Below are positions 1-11,581 of a stretch of DNA of 64,000 bases, piece by piece; positions within the stretch are counted from its first letter, which is position 1; each line of letters opens with the position of its first letter. The notes below the pieces were generated by a model, which did not search any database, was not told the origin of the DNA, and saw nothing but the letters and a program-made list of their open reading frames with translations. The stretch is from contig VWZX01000865.1 of NCBI GenBank assembly GCA_013399015.1, forward strand, positions 496,001 through 560,000. The letters run 5' to 3'. Both the position numbers and the translations under genes were made by a program. The DNA comes from Galbula dea (Eukaryota > Chordata > Aves > Piciformes > Galbulidae).

Positions 1-346
1 CCTTTGATCCTGATCCATGAGTTCCTGAATCCACTTCCAAAATCCAGCTCCTAAATCAAGCTCTGATCTGTTGCTGAGTCCAGTCAGGGACTTCCCCAGT
101 GCCTGCCACAGCCTCAGTGGTGATGTTGATGCAATTGGCATCAGGGGTTGGGTTTGCTATTGGTTTTGTATATTGTTGCATATATCTCATTTTATTGGTA
201 TTGTTTTTATTAAAGCAGCTTTAGTTTTGTTTTCCAACCCATGTCTCTCTCCCTCATTCCCTTTCCACTCTCCTTTGGGAAGGGAGAGGGTTCACAGAGA
301 ACACTTGTCACTCATTGAGTGGCCAGCCCAGCCCTAAGCCTTGACA
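1..346 (+). mobile_element. ERV LTR, 3' part (5' part outside window)
   Basis: This stretch matches the 3' half of the complete solo LTR at 41830-42537 along its length, with many substitutions and small indels. Shared points are the GATCCTGATCCATG block at the start, the GGTTTGCTATTGG block, the polyadenylation-type ATTAAA at 209-214, the GGGAAGGGAGAGGGTT block and the GCCCAGCCCTAAGCC end. It ends near 346 with a CA dinucleotide as expected of a retroviral LTR. It lies antisense to the host gene. The 5' end and any target duplication are not visible. Confidence 0.8.
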
Positions 347-556
347 CCAAGTCACTTCCCTCTCTTTAAGAACACAGACTGTGCAGCTATTCTGGGACTC
401 TACATTGCCATTACTTGATATAACTGAGACACTGCTCAGTAGATACTGAATTTTGGACAGGTAACAACACCTCTGCCTTAGTACTTTGAAATCCTAAACC
501 ATAAACCTACTATTTCCATACATATTAAGAGGAGTTATGCTCTGGTTCAGACAAAC
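1..556 (-). other. PPP1R9A: PPP1R9A intron, partial (runs off the window start)
   Basis: This intron begins at donor GTTTGT (556-551 on the minus strand). It holds an LTR remnant at 1-346. Positions 347-556 show nothing I recognise. No further neurabin coding sequence was seen here. Confidence 0.8.
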
Positions 557-728
557 CTTGACTTAAGCCATCCAGGCAGGACACTTGCTTAGTATCTAGA
601 TTTTCCACTGGATCTCCTCTAGAAACTTCTCCAAAAGAGGTCTGCCTTTCAAAAATGTTGTTATTGTTGTTAACTTGGGTCCCATTTTGCTTCATCAGCC
701 TGAAGACTTCTGCTTCCAAGTCTCGTAT
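557..728 (-). CDS. PPP1R9A: PPP1R9A exon: end of coiled coil and Asn-run linker
   Basis: The exon is 172 bp and encodes 57 codons plus one base, from IRDLEAEVFRLMKQNG through QVNNNNNIFERQTSFGEV to CLDGLSQ. The five-asparagine run followed by IFER is the clearest signature of neurabin-1. The coiled coil ends before the asparagines, and the rest is a Ser/Thr/Asp-rich linker toward the C-terminal region. The acceptor is TTTCTTTCAG. I placed the donor at GTTTGT because that leaves a G that would complete an Asp codon, as the mammalian protein has after GLSQ. If the donor were ignored, the frame would run ten codons to a TAA. The following exon lies before position 1. Confidence 0.93.
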
Positions 729-863
729 CTGAAAGAAACACAACACAGCATTACCCACACCACACCCACACCCAGGCAGCTCTGAGATAGGCTGGGTTTT
801 TTCTTAAGCCCAGCCTATCAGGCAGAATGGGCTGATCCTTGGAACCTGAGAGGGAATACTCAC
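729..863 (-). other. PPP1R9A: PPP1R9A 135-bp intron with an 11-bp perfect hairpin
   Basis: The intron has a GTGAGT donor and TTTCTTTCAG acceptor. Its middle (786-819) is an inverted repeat: GATAGGCTGGG at 786-796, a 12-nt spacer, and its exact reverse complement at 809-819. No mobile element is recognised. The intron length is a multiple of three but an in-frame stop prevents read-through. Confidence 0.9.
786..819. repeat. Perfect 11-bp inverted repeat (hairpin) inside the short intron
   Basis: The two arms at 786-796 and 809-819 are exact reverse complements, with a 12-nt loop that can add two further A-T pairs. In the pre-mRNA this would form a stable stem halfway between donor and acceptor. 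Confidence 0.9.
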
Positions 864-960
864 ACGAGCTTGTAAGCCTTGAACCTCTGCAAAGTGTGCT
901 TTCTCCAGATCTTCTATCTTCTTCCTCTCAGCTTCCTGGCGTTTGATGAAGTCAAGTTCT
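864..960 (-). CDS. PPP1R9A: PPP1R9A exon: coiled-coil continuation
   Basis: The exon is 97 bp: one base finishing Lys, then 32 codons encoding ELDFIKRQEAERKKIED and LEKAHFAEVQGLQAR. It continues the coiled coil in unbroken heptads. The acceptor is a pyrimidine run followed by CCTAAG, and the donor is GTGAGT. It is separated from the next exon by an intron of only 135 bp, by far the shortest here. Reading through that intron adds about 19 codons and then a stop, so retention would truncate the protein before the SAM domain. Confidence 0.95.
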
Positions 961-2739
961 CTTAGGGGGAAAAAAAAAACAAACCCCAAAAGAAGATGTA
1001 TTTGCTGTCAGCAAAGCAGTCAGATCCAAACAGAAACCCAAATGTTCTGGTATCTCTGAAGCTATGCATCAGAAACATCTGTCCTGTCCTGAGCAAAGCA
1101 TTTGTTACTGATCTATAAGAAGTAGGAAAGTGCAATTAGGCTAGAACCCTAAGCAGTGATTTAGCCTAAGTGAATCTGTTAGGTGAAGAGAGGAAAATAA
1201 AAACAATTCTCAGTTCTAACTGAGAATCAAAACAGTTGAACTGATTTTTTTTATCATGACAACAATGTAAGCTTGGTTTCTGCTGTGTTCTGGTGTAGGA
1301 AATGGAGGAAAATCTCCTCTGTGATTTCATTATTATCTGTTTTATTACATTTATGACTGCCACCTCTAAGTATCCAGGTACAAATCTGATTTTCCAGTAA
1401 TGCTATTAATTTTCTACACTAGCATAAGGAAACCATTAGGTGATTTTGGAAGTCTGAGACAGTTAAAAACAACTGACTAGATCCTTTACCACTATAAAGC
1501 AGAATAGTAACAGAAAGGCTCTTCAGGCTCATTCTGACTATTTTCCCCTCTTTATGATGAAAGTCTAAGATGCCTGTGACAGTAAGCACACAAAATATCA
1601 ACCAGTTGTGGAACAGCTATGAAATTCCAAGATGGGTAATGACATTTTGACTATGTAACCCTCTTTTTAATGGGACAGAATATTCACTTCTGCACTGCCA
1701 GCTGTCACTGGAGAGTGCTGTATGGTTTTGTTTTCTTCTTTAAATGGGTGTATTTCAGGAGAAAATGAAAAGGTTGCTGCAAAAACAAAAACAACACAAA
1801 AGAGAGATTTGAGGGAATGGAAGCTGACACAGAAATGGAAAGTGTTATTATCCTTATAGCCATCAGGGAGAGGGGAGCACATGAAACAGAGGGGGCCAGG
1901 TAATCATCAGTTAGCTCAACTCAGCTCACACACTCTTTGGCATCTACAAGAAGAAGAAAAATAAAATGTAAAATGTACCAAAACAGCTGTCAGGTTGCTG
2001 TGACACCAGTACACAGCAGGAGTGAAGCCAGCTGACACAGGACCAACAACAACTGCTGCAAGCCTTTGCTGAGCAAATGCTTTACTATCATTCCTTTGAG
2101 TTAATAGCAATTCTATCAGTAAGTCTATCAAACTAATAGTAATTCTGAAACATTCCAACCTGGAATACTACAGGTTATGTCTTTATTTACTTAGAATCCT
2201 AGAATTGGCAGAGCTGGAAGGGACCTGAAAGATCAGCTAGTTCCAACCCCCCTGCCTGCCAGGGACACCTCCCACTAGAGCAGGTTGCCCAGAGCTCCAT
2301 CCAGCCTGGCCTTAAAAGCTTCCAGGGATGGAGCTTCCACAACCTCCCTGGACAACCTGTTCCAGTGTCTCCCCACCCTAACAGTGAAGAACTTCCTCCT
2401 AATATCCAATCTAAATCTCCCTCCTCCAGTTTGCATCCATTCCCCCTGGTTCTATCAGTACCTGACCTCCTAAAAAGTCCCTCCCCAGCTTTCTGGTGAA
2501 TACTTATATATATAATACTTCCAGTATTATTTTTCAGCAATACTAAACTAATACTTGGACACTACTAACAATCTTCCATAATAAAGAGCCCATGTTTTTC
2601 ATTTAAAAACCACCCAAAAACCCCCAAAGCAAAGCAGAAAACAAGTGTTTACCTTACAGGTGTTTAATAGAGGGGTTCATATTTCAAACTACAGCACATA
2701 CATGTTTCCTATCTGGCCACTAAGCCATTTGCTACTTAC
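961..2739 (-). other. PPP1R9A: PPP1R9A intron with one CR1 copy
   Basis: The intron is 1.8 kb with a GTAAGT donor and CCTAAG acceptor. Apart from the CR1 fragment at 2192-2497 and a short TATATATA stretch just after it, I see nothing recognisable. Confidence 0.85.
2192..2497 (-). mobile_element. CR1 LINE, 5'-truncated 3' end
   Basis: The plus strand shows the antisense of a CR1 3' end: AGAATCCTAGAATTGG, then the GGAAGGGACCTGAAAGATCA block, the ACCTCCCACTAGAGCAGG block and the AGTGAAGAACTTCCTCCTAA block. It resembles the copies at 39200 and 45119 but is more diverged. It has the same orientation as the host gene. Confidence 0.9.
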
Positions 2740-2969
2740 TTTTGCTGAAAATCCTTGATTAATTTCTTTGCCTTGTTATATTTCTTCTCCAGAGCCTGGT
2801 ACTGGCTTTGTGTCTCCTTCAGGTGCTCGTTCACCGTGTGACACAGGGTTTGGGCCTCAATCCAATAACTCTCTAACTTCATCATCCTTTCCTTATTCTC
2901 CTCAATGTTCTGCTGGAGTTGGGTCTTCTCCAATTCCCACCTCACCTTCTCATTTTCAGCAGCCTGCAG
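2740..2969 (-). CDS. PPP1R9A: PPP1R9A exon: main central coiled coil
   Basis: The exon is 230 bp and encodes 76 codons plus two bases, from LQAAENEKVRWELEK to AKKLIKDFQQ and a split Lys. The sequence is almost all Glu, Gln, Lys and Leu in heptads and is very close to mammalian neurabin-1 as I recall it. In this family the coiled coil drives homo-dimerisation and pairing with spinophilin and binds partners such as TGN38. The SYWIEAQTLCHTVNEHL stretch breaks the simple charge pattern and is a useful family marker. The acceptor is TTTTTTGTTCAG, a good pyrimidine tract, and the donor is GTAAGT. Confidence 0.95.
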
Positions 2970-5341
2970 CTGAACAAAAAAGAGTGGAGATGCAGCCAGT
3001 GAAAAGCTGCAGAATGCTGCCTGATAGTTTGGGATCATTAATTCCAACAACATGAAGAGCAGGAATCATAGAAGCAATAACTCAAGTAGTCATATGCTAG
3101 AAGTGAAAAGAGCATTCCAGGGGAGGAAAACCAACCAAACCCAGGCTAACACATGTATTCTTGCTCAGAAAACAAAGGAGAACCTTTGCTCTGTGTTCCA
3201 GTGCAGCCTCCATGCTCCTCTGGGTTACAGGAACACTACAAATGTCCACAATGGAATACCCAGGGATACTTCAGGGTTCATCTGTCAGCACTGGGGATGC
3301 ATTTTGCCCTGTGCATGATGCTTAGGTGTTAGGAAGCATTCCTACACTTTCAGAAGCTCACAAGATTTCTTATTTTGAGGTGGAATCTGATTTCCTGGTT
3401 CTCTCTTTCAGAACAACTTAGAAAAGATGAAGAAACAAGCCAATTAGAAGCATCTAACCTATCTGCTTTTGTTTTTCACTGTAAGAATTCTTACAGTGTC
3501 TGTTTTCATGTCACAATCTGGAAAGCCAAAACAGAAGAGGTTGGGAAGTAGTTCTAAATTGAAAACCAGGTTCTAACCTAGACTCTATTTTCATTTAAGC
3601 AAGCAGAGAGTTTTGCATCCAATACTGCAACTATACCAGAACTACTACAAGGACAAAGAGAACCTGTTGTAGATAACTTGTAAGGAGCTAATCTGAAAAG
3701 GAGAATATGCCCTTGCCATTGAAGACTTCAGAGGCTTATCCACATAGCCACACTGTTGAATCCTAGACCAGTGCAGTTCCACTGCTACTTCCACTATTTG
3801 GCACCAGTGAAGCCCAATGACTTCTTCCAAGTGGCCTTAAAGAAGTCTGAGTTCCTCCTTTGCTAGGTTCTTTGGTAGATTTTTGGTGTGTTAGGTTCTC
3901 TGCCTCCCAGCTGAAGCTAAGCCTCAGTGGTTGCTGCTGGCTAAGGATAGGGTTGCTCAGCAGCTGGTATGTTTTAGCTCCCACAATGTACAGAAAACAA
4001 ACCAAAACAAAAAAAGCTTTAATATCCCTGTTCCATTCAATGAATTGCAATTCAATTTTGAAATTGAAATTCATTTTTTGGTTTCCTTGGTTCCCTGTTT
4101 AACATCCAGACTGTTTCAGTTGCCCCAGGCAGTTCTGATGACACACGTACAACCAAAACACCTTGGCTGCAGTTTTATTAGGAATAAACCTAAGCAGCCC
4201 TGTTTTCTTTGACTCTCTTGGAAACACTAGGTGAAGAAGCCCAACCCAAAAAGGTACATTAAACCCTCAGCTTGCCAATGGATTTGCCCAGAGGAATGCT
4301 TCCACCCACACATCACTGCCATCGAGACAACAGGGCTCGGCACAACCCCAAGGGACTGAGCGAGTGTCTCTGGCTGCTACCCTGGCACTGGAAAGCAGAG
4401 AAAGGAAATATCTCTGACTTTCTGAACTGAAACAGTCCAACAGGCATTGCCCTTACAGAAAATAGCTTGCATTTTGAATTTGGTTTTAACCATCATTTAG
4501 GAAGATCTGCTAAAACACCATGCAAAATAGATGCTGAGTGTAAATGGTGCCAGAAAGAACTGATCACCTCAAATCTTTTGCTGAAGCAGTTTTCTCTTTC
4601 TCTTCTTTGTGTTTCCTTTCTCATGCACTCAACCCAGAAGAGAAGATGTCATTAGAAAACCTAATATTACTCCAGAACTGAATTATCAGCTGACTTCCCA
4701 TAAAGGTTCTCCTAGCAGAAAAAATACAATTCCTGTTTATTGCTGCAGCAAATTCAATCTAATAACTAGCAACTGATTGTCAGGTAATGTCTTCTGTTAA
4801 ACTGGGAAGCTTTTTCCTTGCTAGAATATCTTCCAAAGAGAACTGCAGCAACATCAAACAGTCATTTTTCTTCTGTATATAAAACCTCATTTCTATTAGA
4901 TACCTTGAAATAAATCAGGGTGGTTTTTCCAAGTGGAAGCTAGCATAAACAGGATACTTCAACATCACTGCTAAATAAAAATCCTACCAACTTAGATTTG
5001 AATATTCAATCCAAATAGGCTAGAAAAACCTGAGGAAAAAATGCATTAGAATTGTAAAACCAGAAATCTGCCATTTAGTCCTTCTGATCCCCATTAAAAT
5101 GTCTGTTTAATTGAGACTACACAAGCTGGCAGCTTCTCTTAATAGCAGCACTTCAGATTTTCCTTGAAACTTTGCACAGAGAATATGCACCAAGACAAAA
5201 TTCAGCTGAGCCACTGTGCTTCTTAATCAGCCTTTAATAAGGATGTTGACTTCTCCACCCACAGAAAGATACTTGCCTTCAGACCTGATTCTGCATGAGA
5301 GGAAAAAACCCAGCATGTATGAACCATATATTGATTCTTAC
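2970..5341 (-). other. PPP1R9A: PPP1R9A intron, no recognised repeats
   Basis: A 2.4-kb intron (GTAAGA donor, TTCAG acceptor). I see no CR1, LTR or RNA gene and no convincing coding sequence, only ordinary A/T-rich unique DNA. Confidence 0.75.
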
Positions 5342-5395
5342 CTTTGTCTTCAGCTTCTGAATTTCAGCTTCTGTAACTGCATGTTTGATTTGCAA
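5342..5395 (-). CDS. PPP1R9A: PPP1R9A small exon: first heptads of the central coiled coil
   Basis: The exon is only 54 bp and encodes 18 codons, LQIKHAVTEAEIQKLKTK, in phase 0 on both sides. The heptad pattern, with Leu, Ile, Val, Ile and Leu at core positions, marks the start of the central coiled coil. It follows a TTTTAG acceptor after an A/T-rich tract and ends at donor GTAAGA. It is too short to show up by length alone and was found by joining the KFKE end of the upstream exon to the LQAAENEK start of the downstream exon. Being symmetric and short it could be spliced as a cassette, but loss would shift the coiled-coil register by 18 residues (two heptads plus four). Confidence 0.93.
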
Positions 5396-7290
5396 CTAAA
5401 ATTGAAAATATAAAATAAACAAGTGAAGTCACAGAGAGTACTCCAGGCTTTTTAAAGCCTCTGCTGCCAGTTGAATACCTTATTACACAGCAGAAGGCCT
5501 TGAAGAGTGCTGCAGTGCAGTAGATTGTAAATTAAAATGTCTAGCTTGCAAAATGACTCAGTCTGTGCAACCTAATTAAAGATAGGATGTTGTCTAACCA
5601 CTCATATTTTCAAATCAGAACATCCAATCTGTTTAGCAAAACCAAATGCCTTCTGCTTAAAAAAAAAACCAACACAACCCCAAAACTGTTATCCTGCTGG
5701 GCTTTGCTCTCCTCTGATCTGAACATGGAATAGATCCCAGTGCTGCCAGCAAGCCCCCACTGCACTGCTTCCAGCAGGCATCTTACAGAAAGCAAACATG
5801 GAAAGGAGTGATTTAACAACTGAAGGAATCAGGAAAACCTTGAGGGAAGATTCCACACATTTATTTCATGGAGGGGGAAAAAAACCAATAAGTAAAACAA
5901 GAGGTAAACTGCTGCTACCCTTTCCCACCATTAACTGGAGTTAAACTCTGCTCCTTCTTGCTAGTCCCAATGGAGAGCAGTTGCAGAGGACAGGAAACAC
6001 CACTCAAGCACACAAAATGACTGCAAATAGATTAACAGCCCAGGCAGTGTGCTAAAGGCTGTAGATACATCACCAAGCAGCATGCCACAAGAACAGGAGA
6101 TGTGCACAGTGAAAAGGTTGGTCCTGAGGACCTTCCAGCCACCTACACACTACCCAGGGAGATTTCTTTTGGCCTAACCCACATTGGTCTGCTCCTGTGG
6201 AGGGAATATTCAGTAGTTATTTGAGTGTATTCACTCATGTTCTGCAACACCTTCTAGTTTCACCTCAAATTCACAGAACATTCTGAGGTAGGACCCAAAG
6301 CACAGCTTCAACAGCATGACCCTGATCTAATGAACAACATGATTCCCTGATCCATGGAAATGACCATGCACACACACCCAAGAGTGCCTGCACCTCAAAC
6401 CCCTTCTTGCTTAAAGCAGACAGCACAGACAAAGGTCTGACAACCTTCCCCCCCAAAAAAAAACCTTAAAGCTGAAGCAGTGTTGGGTAAGGAGTTGAGG
6501 GCAAGGGCAAAACCTGGCTTAGAACCTGAGGTGGAAGTGCAGTGGAGACAAAGCCTTCATCCATTAGTTATGAACATCAGGAACAGCTCTGGACAAGCCT
6601 ATTTTCCATGGGGCTTGCTTCTCTTTACAAGGCTAATGGGAGCCCTGGGGAACAGTTTCTGCTGAGCTAATGGTGTGAGGGAGTTGCCACTGAACCTGAA
6701 ATTACCATCTCTGGTGATTCAGTGTAGCATTCTTCAAGACTAGGCTGTTAGTAACAAAAACACACAAATAAATCAAAAATCAGTTCTTCTGGAGGGGAGG
6801 AGTGACTTTGACAACAACAGAAGCCATCTCAGAGTTGACCAGGCCAAGTATTTTTGAGAAAGGCTAAGCTATTGACATTCTCTCTTCATGGAGCCTCTTG
6901 AATGCACTTCTTGTGCCAGCACAAGAAAGAAATGCACACTTTCAGATACAGTTTGGATTGCAAATCAGCTTTCACTGATCTAGTGGCTAAACCTAGTCCT
7001 TTCTGATGGAGAATTGCTGAATGAAGGCTGGAAGGAATAAAGGAGACATTGATGCAACCACTTCCACCTGAGGAACAGTTTAGGAATCTTTCCACTGTTC
7101 ATTTCTTGGTGACAGTCTCCAGAGGACACTGTAAGCACTTCTCATCCCCAGGATGAGCTGTTCTTTCCACTCACTTCTTGGTTTTGCACTGAAAAGTGCA
7201 ACAAATCTTCAAGTACTCAGTAAAAGCAGCTGTAAGGTTCCATTTCAAATGAAACCAGTCACTGACTAGTCACACAGCATAAGAAAGACA

Positions 7291-7758
7291 GGGACCTGTT
7301 AGGGCAGGTCCAGAAGAGGCCACAGAAATGACCCAAGGGCTGGAACACCTCTCCTATGAAGACAGGCTGAGAGAGTTGGGGTTGTTCAGCCTGGATAATA
7401 GAAGGCTCCAAGCAGACCTTACTGCAGCCTTTCAGTGCTTAAAGGGAGTCTACAAGGAAGATGGGACAAACTTGTCAGCAGGACCTGTTGTGGCAGGCTG
7501 AGGGGTGATGGTTTGAAACTAAAAGAGGTTTAGACTAGCTAGAAGGAAGAAATTCTTTACACTGAGGATGGTGAAACACTGTCCCAGGTTGCCCAGAGGT
7601 GTGGCAGATGCCTCAACCCTGGAGGCTTTCAAGGTCAGGTTGGACAGGACCCTGAGCAACCTGATCTAGCTGGAGATGTCCCTGCTCACTGCAGGGAGGG
7701 TTAGACTACATGACCTTGAAATGTCCCTTCCAAGCTAACCTGTGACTCTGTGGTTGTA
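7291..7758 (+). mobile_element. CR1 LINE, 5'-truncated
   Basis: A sense-strand CR1 3' region running from GACCTGTTAGGGCAGG through GAGAGAGTTGGGGTTGTTCA to CCCTTCCAAGCTAACCTGTG and a decayed ATTCTRTG end. Open frames in this part of CR1 are relics of the C terminus of the ORF2 reverse-transcriptase protein. It is antisense to the host gene. Most of it, with 85 bp of downstream non-CR1 sequence, recurs inverted at 19303-19810. Confidence 0.9.
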
Positions 7759-7843
7759 CAACATGTAAATGTGGAGGCTCAGCAGTCCCACTAGCAGGTG
7801 GAACACACATGGGGCTGGACTGATGCTGCCCTGAGCACTCAGC
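7336..7843 (+). repeat. 508-bp inverted repeat, arm A
   Basis: This arm equals the reverse complement of 19303-19810 with no gap and, by my reading, five substitutions (about 99% identity). It includes CR1 3' sequence plus 85 bp beyond the CR1 end. Similarity stops sharply at both ends. Confidence 0.9.
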
Positions 7844-8060
7844 TAAGCTGCAGATCACACAGGCCTCCTCAGGAGGTGCCACATGAGAGCAGAACTACTG
7901 GTCCAGGATGGTGAGCCATCAGTGCAGCTGGGATCTGGGCACCCTGCAGCCCTGGAGCTGCTGTTAATGGCCTGAAGTGGCCAGTGGTGCTACCCCATCC
8001 AGAGCAGAAGCCCAGAAGGATTCATACCTTTTTGTAATTGCACAGAGCAGAGGAAACTAA

Positions 8061-8420
8061 CAGAATCACAGAATCTTAGGGGTTTGAAGGGACCTCTTGG
8101 AGATCATCCAGTCCAAACTCCCTGTCAGAGCAGGGTCACCTAGAGCAGGTTGCATAGGATGGCATTCAGGCAGGTTTTGAATGTCTCCAGAGATGGCTCC
8201 ACCACCCTCAAAGTAAAGAAGTTCCTCCTTAGGTTTAGATGGAACCTCCTATGTTCCTGTTTGTGCCTGGTACCTCTTGTTCTATCCCTGGGCACCACTG
8301 GAAAAAGCCTGGCCCCATCCTCCTGACCCCCACCCATGAAGTATTTAGAAGCATTAATAAGATCCCCCCTCAACCTTCTCCAGGTTAACCAAACCCAGCT
8401 CTCTCAGCCCTTCCCCATCT
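8061..8420 (-). mobile_element. CR1 LINE, 5'-truncated
   Basis: Antisense CR1 on the plus strand: CAGAATCACAGAATCTTAGG, AGATCATCCAGTCCAAACTC, AGTAAAGAAGTTCCTCCTTA and an AACCTTCTCCAGGTTAACC end. It belongs to the subfamily with the GTCACCTAGAGCAGG block and is rather diverged. Confidence 0.88.
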
Positions 8421-10296
8421 AACTAACAAGGCACTTTAACTAGCATTTGCAAGAGGCTGCTTGTCATTTCTGAGCTCACTCAACCCAGCCTCTAATCTGC
8501 AACTTTCAGAGACTGAGAACTGCTTTTTCTCATCATTCCATTTCTGCTAGTGGTGAAAAACTACACAAGAACCATCTCAGAACCTTGTGGTGATTATAAA
8601 GTGCCCAGACCTTTGCTTAGTTCTGCTACCTCACTGCTTCAGAGTGAGATAAAATCAGGAGAAGGATGGATGAGGTAGACTGTGCCCTTTGCAGAGCTAA
8701 TAATGAAATCAAAAAGCCAAGACTCCAAGCCTTAGGCCATACCCATCTCTTCCAAAACCCCACAAACCCATATCAGCACTTAAACAGCTTATTATCACAT
8801 ACAAATAACCTCCAAATTTTGCCTAAATGACAATCTGCTCAGGTACAGATGGCTTCAACAGTTATTTCCATGCTCTCTGTTATTAAGTTAAAAAGCCCAA
8901 ATGAACACTGAATCCCTCCATGGCACAGCAGATCTCACTGAGGCAGAAGAAAAAACCCATTTTCCTACTGAACAGATAAATGTGTAGCTGGACATCTGCT
9001 TTTTTCCCCCCTTTTTGGTTTCTTGTTTGAAAGAACTAATGCTGCTTGCAGAAGAGAAATCCAGAGAGAAAGTCACAGGCATAGGCCAGACTGCACAACA
9101 GGCAAGGGCAGTTCTTTGGCAAGCAAATTTGGACTCCAGAGTTAACAATGTTTAAGCAAATCTACTAATAAAGGAGCAGAAATGTCTTATTCCATGTCCC
9201 TTATAAAGCCAGACACTTTCTTGGCATGTATTATTTTGTATTTTAGTGTTTTCCAAGTCAACATAAAACTGGGAAGGCTTCATTTTAACCAAGGTGTTTG
9301 GAATCATGTTGGGCACATGTCCTTTTCAGAGATGCCTTGAAAAGCTGATTCAGAAGAAGAAAACTTTTTATTAACAATAGAACACAGAGAGAAAATGGAT
9401 TGAATTCACCTGAGACTGCAAAAGGTAGAAGGGGATGAAAAGCAGGGAAGTGTTCAAATATCCAGAGTACACTAGGGAAGAAAGCACCCAATGCCAACTA
9501 AGGATCCCAATATACCTAATTCCTACAGAAGATGTCCCTTCTTGTCTCTCTTCAGTCATCACAGCTAAAATAAAGCTTCTAAAGCTCCCTCTCTCCAAGC
9601 AGTTCAAAGAAATCAGCTCCATTTTCCCTGCTCTACAGCCAGGAAAAGAAGACTTGCAGCAGCAGAGTGATTCACCCAGGAATGTCCAACTCTCTCCTGA
9701 CTTCCAGTCCAAGAGCAAGGCATTGCAAGTGAGGTTGCTCTCTTAAGCAGACAAGCACATTTTTCCTTGTAAAGAGTGAATTCAACTAATTAGGTCAAAC
9801 TCTTAAATGTTTCAAGATTATGTCCAACCCACTGGTTTAATACTTTCATTAATCCCTGGAGTAAGGAGAAGAAAGAGCAGTTATTCTTGAACTACAATGG
9901 CAGCAAACACTGCGTGGGCTTGTGCAGCGTGATGGTGAACAAGTCCTCTAGTGTTGAAAGAATGCAGGGCAAATACCAAGAAAAATACATGTATTCACTC
10001 TGGAACCAACAAAATGCAGCTGTGTACTGGGAAGTACAAGCAGGGAAATGAAAGTGGGATGCTTGGACCAGCAGTAAATGTGTGGGTTAGTGCAAAAGAG
10101 TCCACTCTTACGCAGGAGCACTTCGTCTGGTCTTGGTTTGTTTCTCAGGCACTCAGCTGCACTTCAGACTGCAGGATCTCAAAGTCCCTTCACCTGATCT
10201 TCTCTACACCAGGGTTCTGAGGCCATTGCATCAGACAGATCTGCAAATAGCTTCAAGGCAGTTCATTCAAAGGTTAGTGTCTTGCCCATTGCTGCA

Positions 10297-10530
10297 TCTA
10301 AACATCAGGAAGAAACACCTAAAGATGAGGAAGAACTTCTTCACTGGGAGGGTGACTGAGCACTGGAACAGGTTACCCAGAGAGGTGGTGAAGTCTCTTC
10401 CTCTGGAGAGATACTCCAAAACCATCTGGACACAATCCTGAGTAATGTGCCCTAAGGGACCCTCCTAGAGCAGGGAGGTTGGACTAGCTGACCTCTGGTG
10501 CTGCCTTCCAACCTGAACCATTCTGGGATC
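10297..10530 (+). mobile_element. CR1 LINE, 5'-truncated
   Basis: Sense CR1: AACATCAGGAAGAAACACC, then AGGAAGAACTTCTTCACTGG, GAGCAGGGAGGTTGGACTAG and CCATTCTGGGAT. It is close in type to the copy at 50318-50737. Residual coding similarity to the ORF2 C terminus is visible. Confidence 0.88.
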
Positions 10531-10644
10531 CCCTGCTTTGCAAATCCTTGGTCCATTGGCACCATCAGAATGGCAGCATCTTCCCTCTGCTTCCAGAAAG
10601 CAGCACTAGGGATGGTGCAAAGTCATTGAAAAGGAAGTAAACTG

Positions 10645-10803
10645 TTTTAAAGTCAACCTGCACAAGAGCCTGGAACTTGAAATAAGGAGTGAGAAAATGA
10701 TTATTGAAGTAAAGTGAAAACCTTTCCAGAAACAATGATGAGTAAAAAGCAGGCATCCAACAGCTGAAAAGGGCATCAGCAGAAAAGGCAAAGAATGGCT
10801 GCT
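10645..10803 (+). repeat. ~158-bp direct repeat, copy 1
   Basis: It aligns with 12001-12158 at roughly 87% identity by eye with one small gap. Shared blocks include GAGCCTGGAACTTGAAATAA, AAGTAAAGTGAAAACCT and AGCAGAAAAGGCAAAGAATG. It is not CR1 or LTR as far as I can tell. The two copies lie 1,356 bp apart on either side of the exon at 11582-11737. Confidence 0.85.
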
Positions 10804-11581
10804 CATGGACTGTTTACTTTCCATACCTTACTCTGACTAGAGTGATAACAACAATTATAGAAGACAAAAGATCTGATCTGAGTGGAGCAAAGGGGGGGAG
10901 ACTAGGAGAAGAACTGTGTCACCTCTTTATTTGCATCAGCATTCAGGAAAGCTCAGAAAGAAACCACATCAAAAGCACAGTCTAAAATGCAGAAGAAACA
11001 TTTCTCAGCACTTTGGTAGATGAAGTTCTATGAATGACTGCAATGAACACCATTGATTGAACCCCCAGTCAGTACCAGTGGATGCTATACAAATGTTGGA
11101 ACCCTGTTTCCCCAATCCAGCTTCCCCAGATCTCCTAACCCACTGGCCAAACACATGACACTGCTGGACACTGCTGAGTACAATTGCTGGTTGGTTTCCC
11201 TTTAGCACCCTGGTAGTAATGAACTAACTTGCACACTGTTTTCTTGGTCAAGAATACAAACCAATACCAATATCAACAAACCAATATAAACAAATGCCAA
11301 GAGGTAGAAGAGGCAGAACAATTTCTGTGTTGAAAACTTACAATTATCCATCACTTTCCACCAGCACAACAGCCACCTGAGTGCTGATGCTCAAACAGCT
11401 CCAGAGAACACTTCCACTGCCTTTAAGCAGAACTTTTTAAGTCATTCCAAAATCCTGAATATACAAACAGCTAGAAACCAACTCAAGCAAAAAAAAAAAA
11501 CCCCAAGCCCTGAGCAATGAGACAACCAGAAATCCAATTCCAGTGAGATATTTCAGCAGTGTTTTCTGCTTTAGAACTTAC

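Larger units (their letters stand above)
5396..11581 (-). other. PPP1R9A: PPP1R9A 6.2-kb intron
   Basis: The intron contains CR1 copies at 7291-7758, 8061-8420 and 10297-10530, one arm of the 508-bp inverted repeat (7336-7843), and the left copy of the direct repeat that flanks the exon at 11582. The stretches 5396-7290, 8421-10296 and 10804-11581 hold nothing else I recognise. Confidence 0.8.

Noticed and set aside
525..556. Extension of the last neurabin exon to a TAA ten codons past GLSQ
   Set aside because: A GTTTGT donor sits exactly where the family protein needs a split Asp codon, so the extension is most likely intron. It would be coding only with intron retention.
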